From Akkermansia muciniphila (lineage in GTDB: Bacteria; Verrucomicrobiota; Verrucomicrobiia; Limisphaerales; BJHT01), in NCBI GenBank assembly GCA_945861535.1, contig CAMAUZ010000026.1, forward strand, positions 1 to 64,000: a DNA stretch of 64,000 nt, given 5' to 3'. Position 1 is the stretch's first letter; each line of letters starts with the position of its first letter. Under the pieces are notes generated by a model. It was not told the DNA's origin. It made no database searches and worked only from the letters and a program-made list of their open reading frames with translations. Below, piece after piece: positions 25,470 to 34,182 of this stretch. The position numbers were made by a program, and so were the translations under genes.

Positions 25470-26345
25470 TCACTTCCCATACCCCTGCCACAGCCAGCGG
25501 AGGGAATCAGGTAGAATGGCCCCGCCGTGCTTGCCACTATGGCCGCCGTCACCCATGACGAGTTGGTGCTCATACTTGGCGAACTTCAGCGCGGCGGCCA
25601 TGTCTTGATTCGAGAGCGGCCAGTGGCCGTGGAGATTGTCGAGATCGTTGGAACCTTCCTGGAGAAACACCCGGATCGCCTTCTTCTCCGTCTTGCGGAT
25701 GAGCGCCGGATACACATGGCCGCCGCGGATGTTGGTGAAGCTACCGATCTGGCTGAGTACCCGCCCAAACTCATTCGGCCGTTCCCACGCCATCGTAAAG
25801 GCCCCAATGCCGCCCGAACTAATCCCCGCCGTCGCGCGCCCGGCGGGATCCTTGGTGAGATTCCACTGCTTGCCGACTACGGGCAGTATTTCCTCGAGAA
25901 TGAAACGCACGTTGAGATCGCCCAGCGAGTCGTATTCATAGCTGCGGTTGCTGCGACCTTTCTGCCCCGGTTCGGCGGGCGGGATGTTACCGGGATTGAT
26001 GAACACGCCGATGGTCACCGGCATTTCCTTCTTGTGGATCAGATTGTCGAAGACCGTCGGCGTGCGGAACTGGCCGTTCGTGCTTACATAGCTTGCACCG
26101 TCGAGGAAGACCATGAGGCACGCGGGCTTGGCCTCATCGTACTGCTTGGGTACATACACCCAGTAGTCGCGCTCGGTGCCGGGATACAGCGTACTCGTCT
26201 TCCACGAAAACTTCTCGATCGTGCCCGCCGGCACGGCCGCCTGTGGGAACGAGTCGGGACCAAACTTGTAATCTTCCGCGCCGCGCAAAACCGGAGATAC
26301 AAGCAGCAAGGCGACGACAACGCTGAGGGAACGCAGGTGTTTCAT
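25470..26345 (-). CDS. secreted esterase (esterase D/enterochelin-esterase-like), copy 2
   Basis: A 291-residue paralogue of the adjacent esterase. The signal peptide MKHLRSLSVVVALLLVSPVLRGA sets the ATG at 26345; a TTG two codons upstream is less likely. The nucleophile Ser176 lies in GISSGG, with acid candidates in FLQEGSNDLDN and His in GDGGHSGKHGG. The two copies differ mainly in the leader and in the loop after FINPGN. A tandem duplication followed by divergence of substrate range is likely. Confidence 0.85.
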   Translation of the reverse strand: MKHLRSLSVVVALLLVSPVLRGAEDYKFGPDSFPQAAVPAGTIEKFSWKTSTLYPGTERDYWVYVPKQYDEAKPACLMVFLDGASYVSTNGQFRTPTVFDNLIHKKEMPVTIGVFINPGNIPPAEPGQKGRSNRSYEYDSLGDLNVRFILEEILPVVGKQWNLTKDPAGRATAGISSGGIGAFTMAWERPNEFGRVLSQIGSFTNIRGGHVYPALIRKTEKKAIRVFLQEGSNDLDNLHGHWPLSNQDMAAALKFAKYEHQLVMGDGGHSGKHGGAILPDSLRWLWQGYGK

Positions 26346-26602
26346 CCGCAAACTTTACGACGCGACCAGAAACCAAGGCAACGATGGAATCGGAAAAGGA
26401 CCGGTGAAGCTGTTCGCGCGACGCTAGTCGTCGTGCTGGCCCGGAGGGGGAACCAGGGATTGGCCTCCGCCGATTCCCCTCACTCGTCTCCCGGCAGCGG
26501 CGGGCGGGCGGGAACTTTGCCGAGAATCTCATCCACCCGCTGCCAGTTCACCCGTTGCGCCCGCTGCTAGAGGTTGGGCCGCAGCATCGCCGGCGAATCT
26601 GG
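26346..26602. other. intergenic gap, possible gene remnant
   Basis: No complete gene is visible. On the minus strand, an open stretch ending at 26480 reads VNWQRVDEILGKVPARPPLPGD before its stop. This looks like the tail of a small protein without its start, but I do not recognise the family. Confidence 0.3.
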
Positions 26603-26923
26603 CTAGCCGGAAGACTGGGAAAGTTCACGCGACAAATCACGGGTGCCATGGAGCACCCGCAAGATTTGAATCCGGTCGCCGGCCATCACTCGGTAAAAAA
26701 CCAGGTGTCGGGGGAAATTCTGTACGCGCCATGAGCGCACCTCCTCAAAACCCAAATCGGCGCGATTGCGGCCCATGCCCGGATTGGCCGCGAGAAACTC
26801 GAAGGTATCATGGGCTGCGATCAGGAAACGGCGGGCTGCCGGCGGGTTCCAGCCACTGATAAAACGGGCAATCGCCTGCAGGTCGCAGAAGACGAACTCG
26901 CTCTCCTCCCAGCGTGGAGTCAT
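26603..26923 (-). CDS. ParE/RelE-family toxin
   Basis: A 106-residue type II toxin of the RelE/ParE superfamily. Family features are DLQAIARFI near the start, RRFLIAAHDTFEFLAANPGMG, RSWRVQNFPRHLVFYRV and the C-terminal IQILRVLHGTRDLS. The GMGR and final H-x-x-RD region are typical of ParE, which poisons DNA gyrase; RelE-like mRNA cleavage is the alternative. The ATG overlaps the antitoxin stop by four bases (ATGA), so the pair is coupled with antitoxin first. Confidence 0.9.
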   Translation of the reverse strand: MTPRWEESEFVFCDLQAIARFISGWNPPAARRFLIAAHDTFEFLAANPGMGRNRADLGFEEVRSWRVQNFPRHLVFYRVMAGDRIQILRVLHGTRDLSRELSQSSG

Positions 26924-27114
26924 TCGAGCGAGGCGAGGATGCGATCAATGTTGGTGCGATTGCCGGGAACAAACTCGCCAGCCAGCGCCTCGGCCAGTCT
27001 ATCACGCACGCCGGGCGGCGTCTCCTCGTCTTGCCACAGCAGCGTTTCCAACTCGTCTCGTTCACCGGTGGAGAGGTGGTCAATCGCAGATTTGATTTCG
27101 GCCACAGTGCTCAT
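26920..27114 (-). CDS. antitoxin of the ParE-type module
   Basis: A 64-residue acidic protein directly upstream of, and overlapping, the toxin gene. It begins MSTVAEIKSAIDHLSTGERDE and ends RTNIDRILASLE. The helical N-terminus resembles addiction-module component proteins of the ParD/DUF2281-like kind. It should neutralise the toxin and, with it, repress the operon. The family assignment rests on size, position and the helix pattern rather than a strong motif. Confidence 0.75.
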   Translation of the reverse strand: MSTVAEIKSAIDHLSTGERDELETLLWQDEETPPGVRDRLAEALAGEFVPGNRTNIDRILASLE

Positions 27115-27150
27115 GGCTTCAAACTAGTCACTGAGTACGGCGGGCGTCAA

Positions 27151-27315
27151 CTATTCTGTCCCGAAGTAGCCCTCCACCGCGTCAGTCATCATCGCCTCCA
27201 GTTCCACGAACGTGTCGCCTCGCGTGGTGATGCCCCCGCCGCCCGGCGCGTCCCAGCGCGCGACGTAGCCGCCGGTTTCGTGGCAGGGCGCAATACTGAA
27301 GGTGATTTCGTTCAT
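27151..27315 (-). CDS. HicB-like small protein (54 residues)
   Basis: A short gene starting MNEITFSIAPCHETGGYVAR and ending AMMTDAVEGYFGTE. The pattern of a short beta-hairpin, GGYVARW, then GDTFVELEAMMTDAV matches the partial RNase H fold of HicB-type antitoxins. No HicA toxin is adjacent. It lies 24 bases downstream of another HicB-like gene on the same strand. It may be an orphan antitoxin or a decayed module. Confidence 0.6.
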   Translation of the reverse strand: MNEITFSIAPCHETGGYVARWDAPGGGGITTRGDTFVELEAMMTDAVEGYFGTE

Positions 27316-27339
27316 AAAGTGATGATGGCTACCTGAGGC

Positions 27340-27513
27340 TTAAACCCACTCGCCGTGCTGCTTCAAGCTGGTGAGATAACCACGGATGGCATCCTGAATG
27401 TTGGTCAGTGCCTCCTGCGGCGTCGCTCCTTGGGAAATGCAGCCCGGCAGCGTGGGACATTCGGCGACGAAGGCGCCGTCTTCATCCGGTTGAACAATGA
27501 CGCGGGATTTCAT
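27340..27513 (-). CDS. HicB-like antitoxin family protein
   Basis: A 57-residue protein with the classical HicB_lk pattern: MKSRVIVQPDEDGAFVAECP, then LPGCISQGATPQEALTNIQDAI, then RGYLTSLKQHGEWV. HicB proteins bind and neutralise the HicA mRNA interferase, but no HicA (double-stranded RNA-binding fold with a catalytic His) is next to it. The ATG at 27513 is chosen because the domain begins there; the longer frame overlaps the upstream gene. Confidence 0.8.
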   Translation of the reverse strand: MKSRVIVQPDEDGAFVAECPTLPGCISQGATPQEALTNIQDAIRGYLTSLKQHGEWV

Positions 27514-27544
27514 GGCCGTTGTGTACCTTGTCCGAGAACCAAAC

Positions 27545-27949
27545 TCAACCTTCTCGCAATCGTCCGTCTGCCTGAGCGGCCGGCGGCGGCGGCGGAATTT
27601 CCTCAATGCTCTCCGGGAGCGGCAAATCATCACAGGCTTCGTCGCCAAAGTAGGCTACATCAAACGAGGAGAGTCGTCCGGCGGTTTCAAGTAACGTGAC
27701 TATTACCGTCGAGTTCTTGGCCGTGAGTCCTTGTCCCTGCCAGAGCAGCCGCGCTTTGCTCAATGGCGGTGCCGGTGCTCCCTCGTCCCACAGGTCAATG
27801 GTTGGACAACCACACGAGCACTTACCGGTGACGACGCTGCGTGAAAGCTGTGCGAGGTAGTGGCTTTCGTTGGGGAAAAACTTCGTCAGGAGATATGTCA
27901 GCAAGCCCGTTTCTGCTGGGGTCAGCCGCCGTGGAAACTCAGCGTCCAT
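27545..27949 (-). CDS. conserved hypothetical protein with CxCxC motif
   Basis: A 134-residue cytosolic protein. Its first half has MDAEFPRRLTPAETGLLTYL and LAQLSRSVVTGKCSCGCPTIDL. The Cys-x-Cys-x-Cys segment and its context occur in a family of small uncharacterised bacterial proteins, and may bind a metal. The second half is a beta-rich domain followed by a proline-rich tail (EEIPPPPPAAQ). Function is not known. It sits just upstream of the HicB-like genes, on the same strand. Confidence 0.6.
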   Translation of the reverse strand: MDAEFPRRLTPAETGLLTYLLTKFFPNESHYLAQLSRSVVTGKCSCGCPTIDLWDEGAPAPPLSKARLLWQGQGLTAKNSTVIVTLLETAGRLSSFDVAYFGDEACDDLPLPESIEEIPPPPPAAQADGRLREG

Positions 27950-27966
27950 TCAGTGCAAGGATTCGT

Positions 27967-28525
27967 TTATTTCCAGTAGGGACACCGCACCCATCTCCCC
28001 GGCTCGACCTCCACCAACTCCGGCGCTTTCTGCGAGCAGTCACTCTGCGCCTTCGGGCAGCCGGATGGAAACGGCAGCCGCTGGGGAAGTGGCCGAGGTT
28101 CGGCGCATTGCCGGGGATGGTTTCCAGGCGCTGCTGTTCGCGACCTAGTTTCCGCACGCTGTTCATCAGGGCCTGGGTGTAGGGATGGAGCGGGCGGCGC
28201 AGGAGTTCGAGGGCGGGCGCGAGTCCGTGATCTTGCCGGCATACTTCACGGCCACGCGGACGGCGATGTCGCCGACGATGCCAAGGTTGCGGGTGATGAG
28301 CAGGATGCTCCTGCCGAGGCGCGCCTTCAGTTCCTTCAACAGTTCGAGAATCTGCGCCTGAATGGTCACATCCAGGGCGGTGGTCGGTTCGTCGGCGATG
28401 AGCAGCCTCGGCTTGGAGGCGAGGGCCATCGCGATCATCACGCGCTGTTGCATGCCGCCGGACATTTGGTGCGGGTAATCCTTGATGCGCGATTCCGGCG
28501 CGGGAATACCCACGAGCTTCTGCAT
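27967..28525 (-). pseudogene. oppD/dppD ABC transporter ATPase remnant
   Basis: The C-terminal two thirds of a peptide ABC transporter ATPase, broken by two frameshifts. The first frame gives [20 protein letters not shown] (signature motif) and [14 protein letters not shown] (Walker B). After a shift near 28225 the frame gives [21 protein letters not shown] second shift near 28060 is followed by QKAPELVEVEPGRWVRC up to the normal end. The Walker A half is missing. It is therefore non-functional. The permease genes that would accompany it are absent, so this is a leftover of a lost peptide-uptake operon. Confidence 0.85.
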
Positions 28526-28609
28526 GGGGACAACTTCGCCGTGGCTGGAGCATCCACCTCCAGCGGTGGGCCATCCAACTGGCAGACAGAGACATAATCG
28601 GGTTAATGG

Positions 28610-28719
28610 TAATGCCTTTCGGTAATTCCGTTCCGCTGAACGCAGGGCCGCCAAGTGCGCGTTCCGCAACTCTCGGCAACCCCGTTGGGATTCTTCGTTG
28701 GAATTACCGAAAGGCATTA
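28610..28719. repeat. 110-bp element with perfect 20-bp inverted ends
   Basis: Positions 28610-28629 and 28700-28719 are exact reverse complements over 20 bases (taatgcctttcggtaattcc). The element lies between the truncated oppD remnant and lysS. It has no coding capacity for a transposase, so it would be a non-autonomous or palindromic repeat; it could also end lysS transcription. Confidence 0.7.
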
Positions 28720-28768
28720 GGGTTTACGGTGGCCGTACAAGATCCACCTCCGCATCGGGCTTGTTTGC

Positions 28769-30355
28769 TCACTTCGGCTTCATCTGCGGGAACAAAATCA
28801 CATCCCGGATGCTTTCCTGGCCCAGCAGCATCATGCACAGGCGGTCGATGCCGATGCCCAGGCCGCCGGCGGGCGGCATGCCGTGTTCGAGGGCGGTGAT
28901 GAAATCTTCGTCGAGCTTCTGCTGTTCGCCGCCGGCTTGGTGTTCGAGGGTTTCGCGCTGGGCGATGGGATCGTTTTGCTCGGAGTAGGCGGGCGCGATT
29001 TCCTGGCCGTTGATGCAGCACTCGAAGACTTCGACGGTGCTCGGGTCATCGGGCGAGAGCTTGGCGAGGGGCACGAGCTGCTTGGGCAGATGTGTGACAA
29101 AGGTCGGCTGAATCAGGGTTGGTTCGATCAGCTTCTCGAAGATCGCGCCGGTGACTTCGAAATCTTCGTAGGGAGTTTTGATCTGGTCCGCGGCGATGCC
29201 GTGCTGGAGGAAGAGCACCTGCCGCTCGGCGACGGTCATCGTTTTCCAGCCCGCGTGGTAGATGGCCATGAACTCCGGCGACACCACTTCGCCCTTGTGC
29301 CCGATGTCCGCGCCGAGCGCGAGCGCGCGCAGCTTCCGTTCGAGCGGCGTGATGTCGAACCAGTCCGCGCCAGCCTTTTCGCGCACGAGGTCCTTGTAGG
29401 TCACGCGCCGCCATGAGGGCGTCAGGTCGATGGTTTTGTAAACCTGGCCTTCGTGGTTTTTGTGTTCGATCACCAGCGTGCCGAGGACGCTCTGAGCGAC
29501 GTGGCAGATGAGCGACTGCGTCAGCTCCATCATCGTCTCGTAATCGCCGTAGGCCTGATACGCCTCGAGCATGGTGAACTCGGGGTTGTGCTTCCGCGAC
29601 AGCCCCTCGTTGCGGAAGTTGCGGCCGATCTCGAACACGCGGTCGATGCCGCCGACCAGCACGCGCTTGAGATACAACTCGATGGCGATGCGCAGGTAAA
29701 ACTCACACCCCAGCGCGTTGTGAAACGTCTTGAACGGCTGTGCCGCCGCGCCGCCAGGAATGGACTGCATCATCGGCGTCTCGACCTCCACGAAGCCGCG
29801 GCCGTGGAAGAAATTCCGAATCTCGCGCACGATCGCGCTGCGCTGGAGAAACGTCTGCCGTACCGCGTCGTTGGCGATCAGATCAAGATACCGCTGGCGG
29901 TAGCGAATCTCCGTGTCCTGCAAGCCGTGCCACTTCTCCGGCGGCGGGCGGAGCGCCTTGGCGAGCACGACGAAACTGTCCAGCTTCAAGCTGATTTCCC
30001 CCATTTTGGTGCGGAACAGCGTGCCCTTGGCGCCAATGAAATCGGCGAGGTCCAGATGCTTGAAAATGTCGAATTGCTCGTCCCCGAGCGCCGCCTTCTG
30101 CGCGTACACCTGGATGCGCCCGGAGCCGTCCTTGAGGTCGATGAACTGGCTCTTGCCCATGTCGCGATGCGCCGTGATGCGGCCCGCGATGGCCACCGCG
30201 TGCCCCTCGACGAACGTGCCCGCCGCGAACTTCTCGCGCGCCGCGCCGCAGCCCTCGGTGGGGGTGAACTTGTTGGCGAACGGATTGATCCCCTTCGCTT
30301 GCAGCCCCGCCAGTTTGGTGCGGCGCTGTTCCATCAAAGAATTTGTGTCATCCAT
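28769..30355 (-). CDS. lysS: lysyl-tRNA synthetase, class II
   Basis: A 528-residue class II LysRS that charges tRNA-Lys in the cytosol. The N-terminal OB-fold anticodon-binding domain runs to about residue 150 (VAIAGRITAHRDMGKSQFID). Motif 1 includes RNFFHGRGFVEVETPMM. Motif 2 contains EIGRNFRNEGLSRKHNPEFT. Motif 3 is GGLGIGIDRLCMMLLG near the end. I chose the ATG at 30355 because the conserved N-terminal helix (MDDTNSLMEQRRTKLAGLQ) begins there; the longer frame upstream is repeat-rich. It has no operon partner. Confidence 0.96.
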   Translation of the reverse strand: MDDTNSLMEQRRTKLAGLQAKGINPFANKFTPTEGCGAAREKFAAGTFVEGHAVAIAGRITAHRDMGKSQFIDLKDGSGRIQVYAQKAALGDEQFDIFKHLDLADFIGAKGTLFRTKMGEISLKLDSFVVLAKALRPPPEKWHGLQDTEIRYRQRYLDLIANDAVRQTFLQRSAIVREIRNFFHGRGFVEVETPMMQSIPGGAAAQPFKTFHNALGCEFYLRIAIELYLKRVLVGGIDRVFEIGRNFRNEGLSRKHNPEFTMLEAYQAYGDYETMMELTQSLICHVAQSVLGTLVIEHKNHEGQVYKTIDLTPSWRRVTYKDLVREKAGADWFDITPLERKLRALALGADIGHKGEVVSPEFMAIYHAGWKTMTVAERQVLFLQHGIAADQIKTPYEDFEVTGAIFEKLIEPTLIQPTFVTHLPKQLVPLAKLSPDDPSTVEVFECCINGQEIAPAYSEQNDPIAQRETLEHQAGGEQQKLDEDFITALEHGMPPAGGLGIGIDRLCMMLLGQESIRDVILFPQMKPK

Positions 30356-30816
30356 AAAATCGAGTGCGCGCATCAAACACCGAAGCGGGGGCGAATCCAA
30401 TCTTTTGCTGCGGTCGTGGCGCGGGGCGCGGCTTTCATGCCGCTGCAACGTGAAGTGTCGTGGGGGGCGCGAACGCGCTGTGCTCTTCGCACGCTGATGC
30501 GGCGTGAACGCCGGCACCAAGGTAGGGCGCGTCTGTCCCAGCGCGCCGTTTGCCGGACGTTCGGACTCGAGGGTTGCAAATGGCGGCGGGGTGAGGACAC
30601 CCCGCCCTACCGGCGGCGATTGATGGGCGGAATGCGTGCCCGACGGCGCGCGGCATTTATGCCGGTTCCGGGTGGAGCGCCCGTGCGGGTGCGAACGCGC
30701 TGCGGCGTGCGGACGGCGAAGCGGCGTGAACGCCGCGCGCCGACTGTGTCGCGCCGGATTGCCATTTTTCCCGCTGCGCTTGCACGCGGGGTGGCAGCGA
30801 CCTAGCCTCCGCAGCC
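30356..30816. repeat. divergent intergenic region with dispersed repeats
   Basis: The 461-base gap between lysS and the divergent hydrolase gene holds two direct copies of an 85-base repeat (30429-30513 and 30651-30735). Both run from cggc-tt-atgccg to gcggcgtgaacgccg. Between them is a 22-base hairpin (30585-30606) with 9-bp arms. The promoters of both flanking genes must lie in this repeat-filled space. I see no gene. Confidence 0.65.
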
Positions 30817-31638
30817 ATGAAATTCACATCTCTGCTGGTGGCGGTTCTTTGCGTGCTGGGTGGTTCGGTCTCCGCCGCGGAATCGGGCGCGCCGTTCCCG
30901 GGGAAGAAGTCCGTGTGGAACGGCTACGATCGCTACGATTTCCCGGTGGACGGGAAGAATGTCCTCGTGGTGGTGCCGAAGACGGCGGCGACGGGGAAGC
31001 CGTGGGTGTGGCACGGGGAGTTTTTCGGGCACAAGCCGGCGCCGGATGTCGCGCTGTTGGGGAAGGGATTTCACATCGTATATCTGAGCGTGCAGAACCA
31101 GTTGGGCAGTCCGGAGGCGGTGGGGAACTGGAACAAGTGTTACGAGGAGCTGACGGGGAAATATGGCTTCGCGAAGAAGGCGGCGTTGGTGGGGCTGAGT
31201 CGCGGCGGACTGTATTGCTACAACTGGGCGATTGCGAATCCGACGAAGGTGGCGTGTCTCTACGGCGACGCGCCGGTGTGTGATTTCAAGAGCTGGCCGG
31301 GCGGCAAGGGGAAGGGCAAGGGAAGCAAGGGCGACTGGGCGCTGACGATGAAGGTGTATCACTTCGCGAACGAGGCCGAGGCGCTGGCTTACAAGGGCAA
31401 TCCGGTGGACAACCTGAAGCCGCTGGCGGACGCCAAGGTGCCGCTGTTGCACGTCTATGGCGACGCGGATGACGTGGTGCCGTGGGACGAAAACACGGGC
31501 GTGATCGCGGAGCGCTACAAGAAACTGGGCGGCGACATCACGCTGATCGGGAAGAAGGGCGTGGGGCATCATCCACACGGCTTGGAGGACTCGACGCCGA
31601 TTGTGGAGTTCATTTTGAAACACACGCTGAAGCCGTAG
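30817..31638 (+). CDS. secreted alpha/beta hydrolase
   Basis: A 273-residue secreted hydrolase. The signal peptide is MKFTSLLVAVLCVLGGSVSA. The fold is alpha/beta hydrolase: GLSRGG holds the nucleophile serine, and VPLLHVYGDADDVVPWDENT carries the catalytic acid region. GKKGVGHHPHGLED holds the histidine. It resembles dienelactone-hydrolase or prolyl-oligopeptidase-type esterases common in Planctomycetota. The substrate is unknown. A lysine-rich loop (GGKGKGKGSKGDWA) is unusual. Confidence 0.82.
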   Translation: MKFTSLLVAVLCVLGGSVSAAESGAPFPGKKSVWNGYDRYDFPVDGKNVLVVVPKTAATGKPWVWHGEFFGHKPAPDVALLGKGFHIVYLSVQNQLGSPEAVGNWNKCYEELTGKYGFAKKAALVGLSRGGLYCYNWAIANPTKVACLYGDAPVCDFKSWPGGKGKGKGSKGDWALTMKVYHFANEAEALAYKGNPVDNLKPLADAKVPLLHVYGDADDVVPWDENTGVIAERYKKLGGDITLIGKKGVGHHPHGLEDSTPIVEFILKHTLKP

Positions 31639-31712
31639 GGGTGCGGTGGATTACGCGATCGCGTGGGGACAGGTTGTTTAACCGTAACCATTCAGTCGAA
31701 CCGAATTGTTTG

Positions 31713-31840
31713 ACCACAGAGATGCGATGAACACAGAGAAAACAAAGAATTCGCTGACCGACATTGACTCACTAACAGGTGACTTTCCGGCGCTGACGCC
31801 GGCCCGCTTTTTTTCTCTGTGTTCATCGTGTCTCTGTGGT
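31713..31840. repeat. accacagaga-type inverted repeat
   Basis: Arms of 30 bases at 31713-31742 and 31811-31840 match as reverse complements with two mismatches. The unit (accacagagatgcgatgaac) is a dispersed repeat, with another copy at 14758-14783 inside a signal-peptide coding region. The rest of the gap 31639-31907 shows no gene. Confidence 0.7.
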
Positions 31841-31907
31841 TTTCACATCGGTTTCCACTGCATAGATACGGTTTAGGTTGGAAGGCCATTTCGAACATAA
31901 CAAAATC

Positions 31908-32765
31908 ATGAAACTCATTCGCTTTGGAAAACCGGGGGCGGAAGTTCCCGGACTGATTCTCAACGACGGCCGGCGGATTGATGCGTCCGCATTTGGGTCC
32001 GATTACGACGAGGCGTTTTTCGGGGGCGATGGCCTCGAACGGCTGGCGGCCTGGGCGAAGGCCAGCGCGGCGGCTGCGCCGACGGTGGATGCCGCAGTGC
32101 GTCTGGGGCCGTGTGTGGCGCGACCGAGCAAGATCATTTGCATCGGTCTGAACTACAGTGATCACGCCAAGGAAAGCGGCATGCCGATTCCGGCGGAGCC
32201 GATTGTGTTTTTCAAGGCGACCAGCGCCATGGTGGGGCCGGATGATCCGGTGGTGATTCCGCGTCACTCGAAGAAGACCGACTGGGAGGTGGAACTGGCG
32301 TTTGTGATCGGCCGGAAGGCGAGCTATGTCGCCGAGGCGGACGCGCTGAGCCATGTGGCGGGATATGCGGTTCACAACGACTACAGCGAGCGGGAGTGGC
32401 AGTTGGAACGCGGCGGGCAATGGGTGAAAGGCAAGAGCTGCGACACATTTGCTCCGATCGGTCCGTGGCTCGCCACGCGGGATGAGATTCCTGATCCGCA
32501 GAATCTGAAGCTCTGGCTCAAGTTGAACGGCAGGCTGATTCAGAACAGCAGCACGGCGCAGATGATTTTCGGGGTGGGGCGACTGGTGAGCTATCTGAGC
32601 CAGTTCATGTCCTTGCTGCCCGGCGACATCGTCTCGACCGGTACGCCGCCGGGTGTCGGACTCGGCTTCAAGCCGCAGCCGGTGTACCTCAAGCCCGGGG
32701 ATGTGGTTCAACTCGGCGTCGAAGGATTGGGCGAACAGACGCAGACGGCGGTGGCGTGCCCGTAG
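31908..32765 (+). CDS. fumarylacetoacetate hydrolase family protein
   Basis: A 285-residue FAH-family enzyme with an N-terminal cap domain (MKLIRFGKPGAEVPGLIL), then the catalytic beta-roll. KIICIGLNYSDHAKESGMPI and FFKATSAMVGPDDPVVIP come first. DWEVELAFVIG supplies metal-binding acidic residues, and VAGYAVHNDYSERE and KSCDTFAPIGPWL follow. Such enzymes hydrolyse or decarboxylate beta-dicarbonyl acids, often in aromatic or sugar-acid catabolism; members are frequently labelled ureidoglycolate lyase or HpaG-like, but the substrate cannot be fixed. It has no operon partner. Confidence 0.9.
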   Translation: MKLIRFGKPGAEVPGLILNDGRRIDASAFGSDYDEAFFGGDGLERLAAWAKASAAAAPTVDAAVRLGPCVARPSKIICIGLNYSDHAKESGMPIPAEPIVFFKATSAMVGPDDPVVIPRHSKKTDWEVELAFVIGRKASYVAEADALSHVAGYAVHNDYSEREWQLERGGQWVKGKSCDTFAPIGPWLATRDEIPDPQNLKLWLKLNGRLIQNSSTAQMIFGVGRLVSYLSQFMSLLPGDIVSTGTPPGVGLGFKPQPVYLKPGDVVQLGVEGLGEQTQTAVACP

Positions 32766-32877
32766 CCGATCCGGCGGGAGCGACAGGGCGGTCCGGGTAG
32801 GGGCGCTGCGCGAGGAATTTTGGGCGGTTGCCCTTGGGCGCTGTGGCGGGTCAGGCAGTTGAAATGACCGACAAACC

Positions 32878-34182
32878 ATGAAGCCAGGGTGGGTTAGTGA
32901 CATGGCGCGGACTTGCACCGCGGTCGTTTTGATGACGGCATCGGTGGCATGGACCGATGATTTTGCAATCGTGGAGAGGCCTTGGGCGGCCTCGAACGAT
33001 CCCGTCGCGAGAATGTGGCAGCGTTGGCAGTTGGGGGAATTCAAACCGGCCTTGTCCAACGCCAAGGCTTGCGTTGCGAGTGTGCTGGCGGAGCTCAAAC
33101 TCTCGCCCGCCTCCCAGACGTTGGTGTTTTCCAAGACCAGCCTGCAGAACTCGGCGATCGATCCGCAAAGTCCGCGGAGCGTTTTCTTCAATGAGGAATG
33201 CTATGTCGGTTGGGCACAGGGAGGCGTGCTGGAAATCATCGGCATGGATCCGGAAACCGGGCCGCGTTTCTATTCTCTCACGTTGCCGGGGGCGGGCGGT
33301 GGCAGACCCGAATTGCGCACCACCGAGCTCTGCCTCTCGTGCCATCAAGGACCGCGGACGGGCGGCGTGCCGGGCATGTTGGTGCGGTCGGTTTACACGG
33401 GTGAATCGGGCCAGCCGATGCTCAATGAAGGCAGCCTGGTCACCGGGCACGACAGCCCGCTCCGCGACCGGTGGGGCGGCTGGTATGTGACCGGGAAACA
33501 CGGCACCGAACGGCACCGGGGCAACTCCTTCGCGCAACGGCGGGGACCGCGGATCAGCTTCGATTACGAGGCGGGCGCGAATGTCACCACGCTGGAGCGA
33601 TACTTCCCAACTGAGCGCTACCTCGCGCCGGGCAGCGACATCGTGGCGCTCATGGTGCTCGAGCATCAGTGCGCCATGCACAACAAGCTCACGGACGCGG
33701 CCCGGAGCACGCGGGAAGCGCTCGCCCGGCAGCGAGAGGCGCAGCAGCGGGCGAAGGAACCGGTGACCGATGTGCCGCAGGGTTCCGCGCTGGCGGTCAT
33801 CCACGAGCAGGCCGAGGCGGTCGTGCGGCATCTGCTCTTTTGCGGGGAATACGCGCTCAAGGATGCCGTCATCGGTGACCCCGCGTATCAGGAGGCGTTT
33901 CGCCGCAACCGGGTCGCGACAAAGGACGGGCGATCGCTGAAGGATTTCGAACTGCGCACGCGGCTGTTCCAGCATCGGTGCAGCTACATGATTTATTCGC
34001 GCGGATTCGAGGCGCTGCCATCGGCGGTCAAGCAGGCCATTTACCGGCGGCTGCATGACGTGCTGACGGGGAAGGATCAGGGCGGTTCGTTCGCGCATCT
34101 GTCCGCGGCCGAGCGCCGGAACATCCGGGAAATATTGCAGGAGACGAAGGCGGATTTGCCGGGGGATTGGGGGAGGGAGTAG
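32878..34182 (+). CDS. predicted secreted monoheme cytochrome-like protein
   Basis: A 434-residue protein with a short hydrophobic leader (CTAVVLMTASVAWT) and a single heme-attachment motif CLSCH in TTELCLSCHQGPRTGGVPGM. The surroundings (FSKTSLQNSAIDPQSPRSVFFNEECYVGWAQGG) match a family of uncharacterised planctomycete and verrucomicrobial cytochrome-like proteins. It is probably a periplasmic electron carrier or redox enzyme. The last 52 residues (AVKQAIYRRLHDVLTGKDQ and onward) are encoded by a 159-bp sequence that recurs twice near 48 and 49.6 kb as isolated fragments. The ATG at 32878 is taken as the start; the ATG at 32902 is an alternative. Confidence 0.7.
   Translation: MKPGWVSDMARTCTAVVLMTASVAWTDDFAIVERPWAASNDPVARMWQRWQLGEFKPALSNAKACVASVLAELKLSPASQTLVFSKTSLQNSAIDPQSPRSVFFNEECYVGWAQGGVLEIIGMDPETGPRFYSLTLPGAGGGRPELRTTELCLSCHQGPRTGGVPGMLVRSVYTGESGQPMLNEGSLVTGHDSPLRDRWGGWYVTGKHGTERHRGNSFAQRRGPRISFDYEAGANVTTLERYFPTERYLAPGSDIVALMVLEHQCAMHNKLTDAARSTREALARQREAQQRAKEPVTDVPQGSALAVIHEQAEAVVRHLLFCGEYALKDAVIGDPAYQEAFRRNRVATKDGRSLKDFELRTRLFQHRCSYMIYSRGFEALPSAVKQAIYRRLHDVLTGKDQGGSFAHLSAAERRNIREILQETKADLPGDWGRE
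34024..34182 (+). repeat. 159-bp gene-end repeat, copy A
   Basis: This is the 3' terminal 159 bases (52 codons plus stop) of the cytochrome-like gene. Copies of exactly the same length are at 47977-48135 (B, open) and 49577-49735 (C, with an internal TAG). Confidence 0.85.
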
